Positions 7,402 through 17,176 are shown, counted from the stretch's first letter. The stretch: 64,000 nt of DNA from an uncultured Eubacteriales bacterium (GCA_949292785.1 CASFBK010000001.1:1-64000); one strand, 5' to 3'. Numbers and translations: made by a program. Notes: generated by a model from the sequence alone, not told the origin.

Positions 7402-7528
7402 AAAAAAGGGACTGTAAAAAACTCCCTTAAAAGAAAAATCGCTTAGACCGTGAGGTCTAGGCGATTTTTTTGTATAATAAGTTATGCGACTAACTAATAA
7501 TCAACAATAATTATGCAGCCCCTTTTTT
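7402..7528. repeat. Short element with inverted ends (possible MITE or IS remnant)
   Basis: The gap between the hydrogenase and cutC has imperfect inverted ends. AAAAAAGGGACTG (7402-7414) at the left matches CAGCCCCTTTTTT, read on the other strand, at 7516-7528, with one mismatch. The arms enclose the hairpin at 7434-7470 and a TATAAT-like box near 7475. The right arm runs to the first base of the cutC stop codon. Such a layout resembles a miniature inverted-repeat element or an insertion-sequence remnant. There is no reading frame inside. Confidence 0.4.
7434..7471. terminator. Strong hairpin terminator
   Basis: AAAAATCGCTTAGACC (7434-7449) pairs with GGTCTAGGCGATTTTT (7454-7469) around a 4-base GTGA loop, followed by a T-run. 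With A-runs before and T-runs after, it can work in both directions, for the hydrogenase gene and the convergent cutC gene. Confidence 0.85.
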
Positions 7529-8277
7529 CACTCAGAAAATACATTCTTTGCTTTTTTAATTTCTTCACGGCTGGTCTGATAAACAAGATATTCAGAAAAG
7601 CCTGGAAGCCCCATACTTACATGAGGATTGCGGTATTCCATAACGCTGTCTAATTCCGTTTTTCCAGACATATGGAAGGCATGAACAGAGGTATCATTTA
7701 ACAGTGTACGGATGGTATCTGCCTGAATTCCACTGCCTGCCATTATGGTGATTCCAAGTTCTGCCGCCTGAGAGGAAAGTTCTTTTAGAGTCTCAATGCC
7801 TTCTAGGGCAGTATTGGAAAGACCGGAGGTGAGGATTGTGTGAAAACCAAGAGAAGCTGCGGTATGAAGCGCCTCAGAACCGTCACGGCACATGTCAAAG
7901 GCACGGTGCAGGGTGCGGTGCATATTGCCGGAACAGGTCAGCATCTGAGAGAGAAATTCCGAATCCAGAGTGCCATCCGGGCGCAGGGCTCCGATTACAA
8001 TCCCGTCAGCTCCTTTCCGTTCAAATTGTCTGATATCGTATAGTAACATTTCTTTTTCAAAATTATCATAGCAGAAATCACCGAAACGGGGGCGAAGCAG
8101 TACATGAATGGGAATGGATACTGCTTTTTTTACTTCATGGAACAGCGAAAGTGGCGGGGTTGTTCCACCGATAATGAGATTTGCACATAGTTCCAGACGG
8201 TCTGCGCCGCCTTTTTCTGCAGCAATGGCGGAAGCTACAGAATCCACACAACATTCTAAAATGTAATTTGCTTTCAT
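7528..8277 (-). CDS. cutC: Copper homeostasis protein CutC family
   Basis: A 249-residue TIM-barrel protein with CutC signatures: ILECCVDSVASAIAAEKGGADRLELCANL at the start (residues 6-34), then IHVLLRPRFGDFCY and GIVIGALRPDGTLD, HRAFDM, and a C-terminal IMAGSGI loop. CutC proteins were linked genetically to copper tolerance in E. coli, but the biochemical role is unsettled. The start ATG lies behind AAGGAGG. It is divergent from natA and convergent with the hydrogenase, and appears to be a single-gene unit. Confidence 0.92.
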   Translation of the reverse strand: MKANYILECCVDSVASAIAAEKGGADRLELCANLIIGGTTPPLSLFHEVKKAVSIPIHVLLRPRFGDFCYDNFEKEMLLYDIRQFERKGADGIVIGALRPDGTLDSEFLSQMLTCSGNMHRTLHRAFDMCRDGSEALHTAASLGFHTILTSGLSNTALEGIETLKELSSQAAELGITIMAGSGIQADTIRTLLNDTSVHAFHMSGKTELDSVMEYRNPHVSMGLPGFSEYLVYQTSREEIKKAKNVFSE

Positions 8278-8427
8278 AAAAAACCTCCTTTTTTATTTAT
8301 TGTAACATATTTTGTGTGAAATGGTGTAATCTTATGTTGAAACTGCCAAATATAGGCTTTTATTATGCTGTTATGCATGAAATAATTAGAATAATAATAA
8401 AAAATATATAATAAAAGGAAAAATCCC

Positions 8428-8456
8428 TTGACAAAGTAGACTGATTGTATTATTGT
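8428..8456 (+). promoter_or_regulatory. Promoter of the ABC exporter operon
   Basis: TTGACA at 8428-8433 and TATTGT at 8451-8456 with a 17-base spacer, 42 bases before the natA-like start codon. Confidence 0.65.
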
Positions 8457-8497
8457 GTTAAAAGAATAGTACAAAAGGAGAGGAAAGGAAGGTAGTT

Positions 8498-9280
8498 ATG
8501 AAAGAATTATTACAGGTACAGAATCTGAAAAAAACTTTTAAAGTTTCTGCCAAACAGCAGAAGGTTCAAAAAACAAAAGAAAGAATTAAAGTAGCTGTAG
8601 AACAGTTATCTTTTACCGCGTATGAGGGAGAGGTGTTTGGACTTTTAGGACCGAACGGAGCAGGAAAGACCACAACATTGCGAATGATGGCAACTTTGTT
8701 AAAGCCGGATGAAGGCGATGTTTTAGTAGCTGGTACCAGTGTAGTAAAGAATCCGGATGTTGTTCGTGGAAAAATCGGATTTCTTACCAGTGAATTGAAA
8801 TTAGAAGAGTTTTTTACTCCGAATTATTTGTTTGATTTCTTTTCTGAACTTTATGGAGTAGATAAGGAAACAACGGCAAAAAGAAAAAAAGAATTATTTG
8901 ATAAGTTTGAAATTTCTAAATTTGCAGAAGTAAAGGTAGCTGATTTGTCTACCGGAATGAAGCAGAAGGTATCCTTAGTAATTTCCATTGTACATGATCC
9001 GGATATTATTATCTTTGATGAACCTACCAATGGTCTGGATGTATTGACCGCAAAAGTGGTAACAGACTTTTTACTGGAATTAAAGGAACAGGGAAAGACC
9101 ATTATTGTGTCCACACATATTTTCAGCCTGATTGAGAAAATCTGTGACAGAGTCGGAATTATTATTGATGGAACGATGGTAGTCTGTGATACATTAGAAA
9201 ATATAACAGCAGAGAAATGTTTAGAAGAGAAGTTCTTTGACATTTATGCAGAAAGAGCAGGTGAATCCAATGAAAAATAA
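8498..9280 (+). CDS. ABC transporter ATP-binding protein (NatA-like)
   Basis: A 260-residue ATPase with Walker A GPNGAGKT (51-58), signature LSTGMKQ (150-156), Walker B IIIFDEP (170-176) and the switch His in STHIFS. Ahead of the Walker A motif is a Lys/Gln-rich insert (residues 17-32) not usual in the family. It pairs with the permease encoded next, overlapping it by 11 bases. The NatA/NatB type exports Na+ in Bacillus, but many relatives move drugs or lipids, so the substrate is open. The start ATG has GGAAGG upstream. Confidence 0.9.
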   Translation: MKELLQVQNLKKTFKVSAKQQKVQKTKERIKVAVEQLSFTAYEGEVFGLLGPNGAGKTTTLRMMATLLKPDEGDVLVAGTSVVKNPDVVRGKIGFLTSELKLEEFFTPNYLFDFFSELYGVDKETTAKRKKELFDKFEISKFAEVKVADLSTGMKQKVSLVISIVHDPDIIIFDEPTNGLDVLTAKVVTDFLLELKEQGKTIIVSTHIFSLIEKICDRVGIIIDGTMVVCDTLENITAEKCLEEKFFDIYAERAGESNEK

Positions 9281-10457
9281 TATAGTAGCAGTAATGAAAA
9301 AAGAGTTTACCCGCTTCTTTTCGGATAAGAGAATGGTACTTACTACGATTCTGCTGCCGGGACTTATGATTTACTTTTTGTATAGTTTTATGGGAAGTGG
9401 TTTCAGTTCACAGTTTGAACAGACAGAAGACTTTAAGCCTAAGGTATATGTGGAAAATCTGCCGGAATCCGTGAAAACAATCGTAGAGCAGGAAAATATT
9501 ATGGAGCTTACAGAGGTTTCCGATAAGGAGACAGCGGATATTCTGGAAAATATAAAGAATGGGGAAGAAGACTATAATTTATTAGCTGTTTTCCCGGAAG
9601 GATTTGATGAAAAAATTGCAGCCTATGATGCGCAGAGTGGTGAGAAAGCACCGAATGTAGAGCTGTATTATAATTCCACAGAAACAGATTCTAGTTCCGC
9701 TTATAGCATGATGGCAAGTGTATTGGATGCGATAGAGTCCTCCATGGCAAATAAGTTCGATATTAATGCAGGAGATGGCAGCTATGATTTGGCATCCGAC
9801 GAAGATATGACGGCTATGATGTTTTCTATGATGCTGCCGATGCTTCTGATTTTATTCTTGTTCAGTGGATGTATGGCGGTAGCACCGGAATCCATTGCAG
9901 GTGAAAAAGAGCGTGGAACCATTGCAACACTTTTGGTAACACCGATGAAGCGTAGCCATCTTGCATTTGGTAAGATTTTAAGTTTAAGTGTCATTGCAAT
10001 TTTAAGCGGATGCTCCAGCTTCCTTGGAACCATGCTGTCACTGCCAAAGCTTATGGGTGGTAGTGAGGGAATGAATGCAAGTGTATATAGTTTGCAGGAT
10101 TATGTATTGTTATTCCTTATCATCATTTCCACTGTTATGGTGATTATTTCCATCATATCCATCGTTTCTGCATTTGCAAAGAGTGTAAAGGAAGCAACTG
10201 GATGGATTACGCCGATTATGCTGATTTCCATGCTGGTTGGTATTACATCCATGATTGATAGTCTCTGTAAGACCGAACCGGTATTTTATCTGATTCCGAT
10301 TTACAATAGTGTACAGTGTATGAATGGTATTTTTGCATTGAATATGAATACTACCAACATTATTGTAACGGTAATTGCGAACTTCTGTTATGCTGGATTA
10401 GGAGTATTTGCACTGACTAAGATGTTCAATAGTGAAAAAGTTATGTTCGCAAAATAA
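9270..10457 (+). CDS. ABC transporter permease (NatB/ABC-2 type)
   Basis: A 395-residue ABC-2 permease. An N-terminal membrane helix (residues 22-40) is followed by an extracellular domain of about 140 residues, then five or six helices towards the end, and the motif ESIAGEKERGTIATLL that marks NatB/YhaP-type exporters. I start it at ATG 9270, behind AGGTG and inside the end of the ATPase gene; in-frame codons further upstream have no ribosome site. Together with the ATPase it forms a two-gene export unit ended by the terminator at 10491. Substrate unknown (Na+ export in the Bacillus prototype). Confidence 0.9.
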   Translation: MKNNIVAVMKKEFTRFFSDKRMVLTTILLPGLMIYFLYSFMGSGFSSQFEQTEDFKPKVYVENLPESVKTIVEQENIMELTEVSDKETADILENIKNGEEDYNLLAVFPEGFDEKIAAYDAQSGEKAPNVELYYNSTETDSSSAYSMMASVLDAIESSMANKFDINAGDGSYDLASDEDMTAMMFSMMLPMLLILFLFSGCMAVAPESIAGEKERGTIATLLVTPMKRSHLAFGKILSLSVIAILSGCSSFLGTMLSLPKLMGGSEGMNASVYSLQDYVLLFLIIISTVMVIISIISIVSAFAKSVKEATGWITPIMLISMLVGITSMIDSLCKTEPVFYLIPIYNSVQCMNGIFALNMNTTNIIVTVIANFCYAGLGVFALTKMFNSEKVMFAK

Positions 10458-10490
10458 GAATAAAAAATAAAAAAGGCAGAATAATGATAG

Positions 10491-10530
10491 AAAAGAGTTT
10501 CTTAATCTTAGGATTGAGAGACTCTTTTTA
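10491..10530 (+). terminator. Terminator after the ABC exporter
   Basis: AAAAGAGTTTCTTAATC (10491-10507) pairs with GATTGAGAGACTCTTTT (10512-10528) over a TTAG loop, with two G-T wobbles, and ends in a T-run. Confidence 0.85.
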
Positions 10531-10584
10531 TATGATAAAAATAATAGGCTTAAAATAGATAGAAAGTGGAAAAGAGGAACTAGC

Positions 10585-11949
10585 ATGGAATCAATCTGGA
10601 AACAGCAGATAGAATTACCCCAGAGAAGTATGTTGCAGGAAGATATTCATATCAAAAATGTAGTGATTGGAGCCGGAATGGCAGGGCTTTTAACTGCCTA
10701 TCTGTTACAGGAGCAGGGGCAGGAGGTCGTGGTATTAGAGGCGAATACAATAGCATCCGGTCAGACAGGGCACACCACAGCAAAAATTACTTCCCAACAC
10801 AATCTGATATATGCATATTTGATTGAAAAGTTTGGAGAAGAAAAAGCGTTACAGTATGGAAGGGCAAATGAAAAGGCGATTCAGGAATATGAAAGAATCA
10901 TTCAGAAAGAAAAAATCAAATGTCATTTCCGCCGCTGTTCTGCTTATTTGTATACAGAACAGCCGGAAAAAGTCACAGAACTGGAAAACGAGGTACAGGC
11001 AGCAAGGCTCTGCGGAATCGAGGCGGACTTTACAAAAGAAACAGAGCTGCCCTTTCCGGTAGCTGGGGCAGTGAGATTTCACAATCAGGCGCAGTTTCAT
11101 CCTCTGGAATTTGTAAAAAAGATTTCTGAAAAGCTTACGATTTATGAACATTCCAGGGTGGTGCGGTTAGAGGACCACTGTGTATTTACGGAACATGGTA
11201 TGGTGGAGGCAGAGCATGTAATATTCGCTTGCCACTATCCATGGATTCTGACGCCGGGCTATTATTTTCTGCGGATGCATCAGGAACGCAGTTATGTATT
11301 GGCTCTGGAAGTAGAAAAAAGCATGGGAGGGATGTACCTTGGCGTAGATGCGGAAGGCTGTTCTTTTCGGGGAATGGAAGAGAACGGAAAGCATATGCTG
11401 CTTTTCGGAGGCGGAAGTCATCGCACCGGAGAGAATATAGAGGGCGGAAAATATCAGATGTTGCGGAATCGGGCAGAACAGTGGTATCCGGACAGTAAGG
11501 AACGGGCCCACTGGTCAGCACAGGATTGTATGCCTTTAGATAAGATTCCATATATCGGATATTTTTCTTCAGATATCCCTAATTGGTATGTGGCGACCGG
11601 ATTTGGAAAGTGGGGAATGTCCAGTTCTATGGTTGCAGCGGAGATTATTACAGATATGATTCTGGGACTGGAAAACGAAAATGAAGAGGTATTTGCACCA
11701 CAGCGTTTTCCGGTTACGGCAATGTCCGGCAATCTGGCAGAAAATACAGCAAAATCGGTAAAAGGACTGTCAAAGCAGCTGCTTACTGCCCAGGAGGTTC
11801 CCTCTAAATGCAGTCACATGGGATGCAAATTGGAAAAAAATGCTGACGAAGGAACCTGGGAGTGCCCTTGTCATGGTTCCGGATTTTCAGCAGAGGGAAA
11901 ATTGCTACGGGGACCGGCGCAGGAAAATCTTGGAATGTATCACTCTTGA
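10585..11949 (+). CDS. FAD-dependent oxidoreductase with Rieske [2Fe-2S] domain
   Basis: A 454-residue two-domain protein. Residues 25-60 hold a dinucleotide fold (VVIGAGMAGLLTAYLL, then VVVLEA), the FAD site of the DAO/glycine-oxidase superfamily. SGQTGHTTAKIT follows, typical of this group. The last 50 residues are a Rieske domain: CSHMGC with first ligands Cys and His, and CPCHGSGF with the second pair. Such proteins are widespread in Firmicutes, but their substrate is not known. The Rieske part ends soon after the second ligand pair, shorter than in longer relatives of about 500 residues. No partner gene is adjacent. Confidence 0.88.
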   Translation: MESIWKQQIELPQRSMLQEDIHIKNVVIGAGMAGLLTAYLLQEQGQEVVVLEANTIASGQTGHTTAKITSQHNLIYAYLIEKFGEEKALQYGRANEKAIQEYERIIQKEKIKCHFRRCSAYLYTEQPEKVTELENEVQAARLCGIEADFTKETELPFPVAGAVRFHNQAQFHPLEFVKKISEKLTIYEHSRVVRLEDHCVFTEHGMVEAEHVIFACHYPWILTPGYYFLRMHQERSYVLALEVEKSMGGMYLGVDAEGCSFRGMEENGKHMLLFGGGSHRTGENIEGGKYQMLRNRAEQWYPDSKERAHWSAQDCMPLDKIPYIGYFSSDIPNWYVATGFGKWGMSSSMVAAEIITDMILGLENENEEVFAPQRFPVTAMSGNLAENTAKSVKGLSKQLLTAQEVPSKCSHMGCKLEKNADEGTWECPCHGSGFSAEGKLLRGPAQENLGMYHS

Positions 11950-11974
11950 AATAAGAACATATGTTTGATATAAT
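11946..11974 (+). promoter_or_regulatory. rarA promoter
   Basis: TTGAAA (11946-11951) and a perfect TATAAT (11969-11974), 17 bases apart. The -35 box overlaps the stop codon of the preceding oxidoreductase gene. Confidence 0.85.
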
Positions 11975-12007
11975 GAGGATATCAGGAAAATGAAAGGAGG
12001 ACTTTTC

Positions 12008-13333
12008 ATGGAACAGATGTCCTTATTTGATAATAGAAAAGAATATGCACCATTGGCAAGCAGGCTTCGCCCGGAAAGTCTTTCCGATTTTATCGGACAG
12101 GAACATCTTCTTGGACAGGGGAAAATGCTGCGTCAGATTATAGAGAGAGACCAGATATCATCCATGATTTTCTGGGGACCGCCCGGAGTAGGCAAGACAA
12201 CACTTGCCAGCATTATTGCCGGATGCACCAAGGCAGAGTTTATTAATTTCAGTGCGGTTACCAGTGGCATTAAGGAGATAAAGGAAGTGATGGCACAGGC
12301 AGAGAATGCCAGAAAACTGGGCGTTCGCACGGTAATGTTTGTTGACGAGATACATCGGTTTAATAAAGCACAGCAGGATGCATTCTTACCATTTGTAGAG
12401 AAGGGAAGTATTCTTCTCATTGGCGCTACCACGGAGAATCCTTCTTTCGAAATTAATGCGGCGCTTTTATCTCGTTGCAGAGTGTTTGTCTTAAAAGCAC
12501 TTACGGAGGAAAATTTAGTACAGCTATTGAAAAATGCCATAAAAGCTCCGGCAGGCTTTGGCAATCAGACCATTCATATAACAGAGGAACAGCTTTTGGC
12601 AATCGCTAAGGTGGCGAACGGAGATGCAAGGACAGCCTTAAATACATTGGAAATGGCGGTGTTGAACGGCGAGCTTGCGCCCGATGCTTCCGTTACCGTG
12701 ACAAATGAAGGGTTAGAGCAGTGTATTAACAGAAAGTCTCTCCTTTATGACAAAAATGGAGAGGAGCATTACAATCTGATTTCCGCCCTGCACAAGTCTA
12801 TGCGTAATTCTGACCCTGACGCTGCAATCTACTATATGCAGCGAATGTTAGAGAGCGGAGAAAATCCCCTCTATATTGCAAGGCGATTAATACGCTTTGC
12901 CAGTGAGGATATAGGAATGGCAGACAGTGGAGCCTTGCAGGTGGCGATTGGGGCATATCAGGCATGTCATTTTAATGGGATGCCTGAGTGTGATGTAAAT
13001 CTGGCACATGCAGTAACTTATCTTTCCATGGCGCCAAAGTCTAATGCACTTTATGTAGCCTGTGAGGAAGCAAAGAAAGATATTCGAACCAGGCGTACTG
13101 ACCCGGTACCGCTCCAGATTTGTAATGCCCCCACGAAGCTGATGGAAGAGCTTGCGTATGGAAAGGGCTACGAGTATGCGCACGATTATGAGAATAAACT
13201 GACCCGTATGCAATGCCTGCCGGATGCCCTGGCAGACCGGAGATATTACCGGCCTACCAGTCAGGGGAAGGAACGGGAGGTAAAAGAGCGGTTAGAAGAG
13301 ATACGGGAGTGGAAAAAGGAGAAGGAGAAGTAG
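12008..13333 (+). CDS. rarA: Replication-associated recombination protein A (AAA+ ATPase)
   Basis: A 441-residue RarA/MgsA/WRNIP1 family ATPase. It has Walker A GPPGVGKTT near residue 59, Walker B FVDEIHRF near 115, sensor motif GATTENPSF, and the arginine-finger LLSRC. The C-terminal half is the tetramerisation domain (DPDAAIYYMQRMLESGENP, then RRLIRFASEDIG). RarA acts at stalled or gapped replication forks together with SSB. I start it at ATG 12008, because the bases just upstream (AAAGGAGG) form its ribosome site; an ATG at 11990 would place that site inside the coding region. Confidence 0.95.
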   Translation: MEQMSLFDNRKEYAPLASRLRPESLSDFIGQEHLLGQGKMLRQIIERDQISSMIFWGPPGVGKTTLASIIAGCTKAEFINFSAVTSGIKEIKEVMAQAENARKLGVRTVMFVDEIHRFNKAQQDAFLPFVEKGSILLIGATTENPSFEINAALLSRCRVFVLKALTEENLVQLLKNAIKAPAGFGNQTIHITEEQLLAIAKVANGDARTALNTLEMAVLNGELAPDASVTVTNEGLEQCINRKSLLYDKNGEEHYNLISALHKSMRNSDPDAAIYYMQRMLESGENPLYIARRLIRFASEDIGMADSGALQVAIGAYQACHFNGMPECDVNLAHAVTYLSMAPKSNALYVACEEAKKDIRTRRTDPVPLQICNAPTKLMEELAYGKGYEYAHDYENKLTRMQCLPDALADRRYYRPTSQGKEREVKERLEEIREWKKEKEK

Positions 13334-13344
13334 GATGGAAACGC

Positions 13345-13373
13345 TTGTCAAATTTTAACTGCTGGTATATAAT
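13345..13373 (+). promoter_or_regulatory. gltX promoter
   Basis: TTGTCA (13345-13350) and TATAAT (13368-13373), 17 bases apart, in the gap between rarA and gltX. Confidence 0.8.
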
Positions 13374-13431
13374 AGCACATAGCGGTTTACTCCGAGAATA
13401 AGTAGAAATGGAAGATAGAAGGAGACAAGTT

Positions 13432-14907
13432 ATGAGTAAAGTAAGAACAAGATACGCACCAAGCCCAACCGGAAAAATGCATGTGGGAAATCTGCGTTCC
13501 GCTTTGTATGAGTTTTTGATTGCAAAGCACGCAGGTGGAGATTTCATGCTTCGCATAGAAGATACCGACCAGGAACGTTTTGTAGAAGGAGCTACGGAAA
13601 TTATTTACCGTACTCTGGAAGAAACAGGATTAAAGCACGATGAAGGACCTGATAAGGATGGCGGAGTCGGTCCTTATATTCAGAGTGAGCGTATGAAGAC
13701 CGGAATCTATATGAAATATGCCAAGGAACTGGTAGAAAAGGGCGAGGCGTATTACTGTTTCTGCGATAAAGAGCGTTTGGAATCCTTAAAAACAGAAGTT
13801 ATTGAAGGCAAGGAAATTATGATGTATGATAAGCACTGTCTGCATCTTTCTAAGGAAGAGATAGAAGCAAATCTGGCAGCGGGAAAGCCGTTTGTCATTC
13901 GTCAGAATATTCCGAAGGAAGGAACCACTACCTTCCATGATGAGCTTTACGGAGACATCACCGTAGAGAATGCCGAGTTAGACGATATGATTCTGATTAA
14001 GTCTGACGGATATCCTACGTATAATTTTGCAAATGTAGTAGACGACCATACCATGAATATCACTCATGTAGTAAGAGGAAATGAATACTTATCTTCTTCT
14101 CCAAAGTATCAGCGCCTGTATGATGCATTTGGCTGGGAATCCCCGGTTTATATTCATTTACCTTTGATTACAGACGAAAATCACAAGAAGCTTTCTAAGA
14201 GAAGCGGACATGCATCCTTTGAAGATTTAATTGAGCAGGGATTTTTAACAAAGGCAGTCGTAAACTACATTGCACTGCTTGGATGGAGCCCGGAAGACAA
14301 CCGGGAGATTTTCTCTTTGGATGAATTAATCAAAGAATTTGATTATCATAGAATCAGCAAGTCTCCGGCAGTATTTGACATTGTAAAATTAAAATGGATG
14401 AATGGAGAATACTTAAAAGCCATGGACTTCGAGGAGTTCTATCAAAAGGCAGAGCCTTATATCAGGGAAACAGTTACGAAAGATTATGATTTAAGAAAGA
14501 TTGCCCAGATGGTAAAGACCAGAATCGAAATTTTCCCGGATATTGCAGACCACGTAGACTTCTTTGAGGCAGTACCGGATTATGATATTTCCATGTACGC
14601 TCATAAGAAAATGAAGACTACACCGGAGTCTTCTTTAGAAGTGTTAAAGGAACTGCTCCCGCGCTTCGAAGCACAGGAGGATTACTCCAATGATGCACTG
14701 TATGAAGTACTTTGTAAATATGTAGAAGAAAAAGGCTGCAAGAACGGATATGCGATGTGGCCGGTACGTACTGCGGTTTCCGGAAAACAGATGACTCCGG
14801 GCGGTGCCACCGAGATTATGGAAGTACTGGGAAAGGAAGAATCCGTAGCACGTCTTAAGGCAGCTATCGCCAAGCTGGAAGCGGAGATTCCTGCACAGGA
14901 AGCCTAA
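13432..14907 (+). CDS. gltX: Glutamate-tRNA ligase
   Basis: A 491-residue class I aminoacyl-tRNA synthetase that charges tRNA-Glu (and often tRNA-Gln in Firmicutes, for later amidation). The first ATP motif appears as [11 protein letters not shown] near residues 10-20 (HIGH variant HVGN), and the KMSKS loop as KKLSKRSG near 250. The C-terminal half is the helical anticodon-binding region. The chosen ATG at 13432 has GAAGGAG upstream; an ATG eight codons earlier lacks one. It is 16 bases ahead of the helicase gene and probably co-transcribed with it. Confidence 0.96.
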   Translation: MSKVRTRYAPSPTGKMHVGNLRSALYEFLIAKHAGGDFMLRIEDTDQERFVEGATEIIYRTLEETGLKHDEGPDKDGGVGPYIQSERMKTGIYMKYAKELVEKGEAYYCFCDKERLESLKTEVIEGKEIMMYDKHCLHLSKEEIEANLAAGKPFVIRQNIPKEGTTTFHDELYGDITVENAELDDMILIKSDGYPTYNFANVVDDHTMNITHVVRGNEYLSSSPKYQRLYDAFGWESPVYIHLPLITDENHKKLSKRSGHASFEDLIEQGFLTKAVVNYIALLGWSPEDNREIFSLDELIKEFDYHRISKSPAVFDIVKLKWMNGEYLKAMDFEEFYQKAEPYIRETVTKDYDLRKIAQMVKTRIEIFPDIADHVDFFEAVPDYDISMYAHKKMKTTPESSLEVLKELLPRFEAQEDYSNDALYEVLCKYVEEKGCKNGYAMWPVRTAVSGKQMTPGGATEIMEVLGKEESVARLKAAIAKLEAEIPAQEA

Positions 14908-14923
14908 TTGGAAGGATTACTAT

Positions 14924-16774
14924 ATGAGTTTTAACCCATCTCAGACAGAGGCTGTCGGACATGGAACCGGACCAATGCTGGTATTGGCTGGTCCCGGGTC
15001 CGGCAAGACCCTTGTCATCACAGAACGAACGAAAAATTTAATTGTCAGTCAGGGCGTAGACCCGTCTCGAATTCTTGTTATCACTTTTACCAAGGCAGCA
15101 GCAACTGAAATGAAGGAGCGTTTTTTTCGATTAATGGGAGGAAAAAAATATCCCGTTACGTTTGGGACCTTTCATGCAGTATTTTTCAGTATCTTAAAAC
15201 ATGCATATGGATTTCATGCAGGAAATATCATAAAGGAAGAACAGCGCTTTGCCCTGATGCGGGAAATTATCACAAAAATGCATCTGGAATATGAAGACGA
15301 AAATGAATTTATCGGAGATATTTTAGGAGAAATCAGTCTGGTGAAGAATTCAGGAATTCCATTGGAGCATTATTATTCTAAGAACTGCGGAAAAGAATTT
15401 TTTGAACAGATTTATCAGAGCTATGAGGGAAGGATGCGTCAGAACCGTCTCATTGACTTCGATGATATGCTGGTATACTGTTATGAGCTGTTCGCACAGC
15501 GAAAGGATATTTTAGCGGCGTGGCAGAAGAAATTTCAATATATTTTGATTGACGAATTTCAGGATATTAATAAAATACAGTTTGATATTGTAAAAATGCT
15601 GGCAGAACCAGAGAACAATTTGTTTATCGTTGGAGATGATGACCAGTCTATTTATCGTTTTCGTGGGGCAAAACCAGAAATTATGCTTGGATTTGAGCAG
15701 GCATATCCGCAGGCAAAGCGAATTCTTTTAGATGTGAATTATCGTTCCGGCAAAGAAATCGTAGAAGCATCTCTTCGGTTCATCGCTCATAACGAAGCAA
15801 GATTTCCGAAAGTGATACAGCCCTATCGAAAAAGTACGAAAGGAGTGTGTTATCAGGTCTATGAAAATCAACAGGAAGAGAGCAGGGCAATTATTCGTAA
15901 TATCTTAGAAGAGTGCGAAAAAGGACGCAGCTATAATGATTTTGCTATTTTGTTCCGTACCAACACCCAGCCGAGAATTCTGATGGAACAGTTGATGACA
16001 TATAATATTCCGTTTCGTACCAGAGATAATATTCCGAATCTCTACGAACACTGGATTACCAGAGACATATTGACCTACATAAGGCTTGCCATGGGAAGCC
16101 GGGAGCGGCGCGATATTCTTCAGATTATGAATCGCCCTAAGAGGTATATCACCAGGGAAAGTGTAGACGAAGAGACCATCGCCTTGGATGCATGGGCAGA
16201 ATATTTTTATGAAAAGAAGCAGCCCTGGGTGGCAGAGCGCATTGAGCAGTTGGAGGCAGATTTAAGAGTTTTAAGCAGAATATCACCTTATGCATCAATT
16301 AATTATATCCGTCATGCAATCGGATATGAGGATTACTTAAAAGAATACGCAGATTATCGGAGAATCAGTGAAGATAATCTGATAGAGATATTGGATGAAT
16401 TACAGGATTCCTCTCGGGCGTTCAAGACCTATGGGGAATGGTTTGACCATATGGATGCTTACACAGAAGAATTAAAGGAACAGAAACGCCAGCAGGAGAT
16501 GTTGACCGATTGTGTTTCCCTAACTACTCTGCATAGCTCTAAAGGACTAGAATATCCCATTGTATATCTGCTGGACGTAAATGAGGAAATCATGCCCTAT
16601 AAAAAGGCTGTCTTAGATGCAGATTTACAGGAAGAACGTAGAATGTTTTATGTAGGTATCACTCGGGCAAAAGAAGCCCTGTATGTAAACAGTGTGAAAA
16701 CATACAATGGAAAAGACGTGGAAATCTCACGGTTTGTGGAGGAAATGTCAGAGAAAAAAATGGCAGAAGAATGA
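14924..16774 (+). CDS. UvrD/Rep-family ATP-dependent DNA helicase
   Basis: A 616-residue superfamily 1A 3'-5' helicase. Motifs in order: Walker A AGPGSGKT (22-29), Ia ITFTKAAATEM, II DEFQDIN, III GDDDQSIYRFRGA, IV DVNYRSG, V TLHSSKGLEY, VI EERRMFYVGITRAKEALY. It is shorter than PcrA/UvrD (about 720-740) because it lacks most of the C-terminal extension and has compact 2B insertions. It is therefore a second, short helicase of the family rather than clearly PcrA. A role in repair or in resolving replication blocks is inferred. Start ATG behind GGAAGGA. Confidence 0.92.
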   Translation: MSFNPSQTEAVGHGTGPMLVLAGPGSGKTLVITERTKNLIVSQGVDPSRILVITFTKAAATEMKERFFRLMGGKKYPVTFGTFHAVFFSILKHAYGFHAGNIIKEEQRFALMREIITKMHLEYEDENEFIGDILGEISLVKNSGIPLEHYYSKNCGKEFFEQIYQSYEGRMRQNRLIDFDDMLVYCYELFAQRKDILAAWQKKFQYILIDEFQDINKIQFDIVKMLAEPENNLFIVGDDDQSIYRFRGAKPEIMLGFEQAYPQAKRILLDVNYRSGKEIVEASLRFIAHNEARFPKVIQPYRKSTKGVCYQVYENQQEESRAIIRNILEECEKGRSYNDFAILFRTNTQPRILMEQLMTYNIPFRTRDNIPNLYEHWITRDILTYIRLAMGSRERRDILQIMNRPKRYITRESVDEETIALDAWAEYFYEKKQPWVAERIEQLEADLRVLSRISPYASINYIRHAIGYEDYLKEYADYRRISEDNLIEILDELQDSSRAFKTYGEWFDHMDAYTEELKEQKRQQEMLTDCVSLTTLHSSKGLEYPIVYLLDVNEEIMPYKKAVLDADLQEERRMFYVGITRAKEALYVNSVKTYNGKDVEISRFVEEMSEKKMAEE

Positions 16775-16796
16775 TGTGGATTTTCAAAGCTATGTA

Positions 16797-16805
16797 TGTT
16801 ATACT
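16797..16805 (+). promoter_or_regulatory. Extended -10 promoter candidate
   Basis: TGTTATACT: a TATACT -10 box (16800-16805) with an upstream TG. No good -35 box is seen. It lies 86 bases before the coiled-coil gene at 16891; a short GTGCTT-AAGCAC hairpin sits between them near 16831. Confidence 0.45.
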
Positions 16806-16890
16806 GTATCTACAATACGAAAGATAAAGGTGCTTATGGAAGCACAGAGAATAGAACCCCTAATTGCCAGCACAAATTAAGGAGGTAACT

Positions 16891-17121
16891 ATGACAGATA
16901 GTGAAAAAATTGATTTGATTTTGAACCATATGCAAAAGATGAATGAGCGAATGGACAAGATGGACGAGCGAATGGATACAATAGAATCACAGATAAAGCA
17001 GACAGAACGTGTATTAAAGAACGAAATTCGAAATAGTGAGAACCTGATTCTGGATGAAGTGGAGCGAGTACATAAGATTCTGGAAAAGCACCAGAAGGAC
17101 GACAGTAAACATATTGCATAG
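16891..17121 (+). CDS. Small coiled-coil protein, 76 aa
   Basis: A 76-residue, almost wholly helical protein with heptad repeats (NHMQKMNERMDKMDERMD, then IESQIKQTERVL). The start ATG at 16891 follows an ideal AAGGAGG; an in-frame TTG 27 bases upstream is much less likely. Short Met/Lys/Asp-rich coiled coils of this sort are common in Lachnospiraceae and have no known role. It is flanked by its own promoter candidate and a terminator, so it is a single-gene unit. Confidence 0.75.
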   Translation: MTDSEKIDLILNHMQKMNERMDKMDERMDTIESQIKQTERVLKNEIRNSENLILDEVERVHKILEKHQKDDSKHIA

Positions 17122-17131
17122 TGGAAATAGG

Positions 17132-17176
17132 AAAGGGATATACACCAGATAATATAGGTGTATGTCCCTTTTTTGA
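17132..17176 (+). terminator. Terminator after the coiled-coil gene
   Basis: AAAGGGATATACACC (17132-17146) pairs with GGTGTATGTCCCTTT (17157-17171) across a 10-base loop and is followed by T residues. Confidence 0.8.

Noticed and set aside
8274-8474. 66-residue frame in the cutC/natA gap
   Set aside because: A/T-rich, overlaps the divergent promoter region, no ribosome site.
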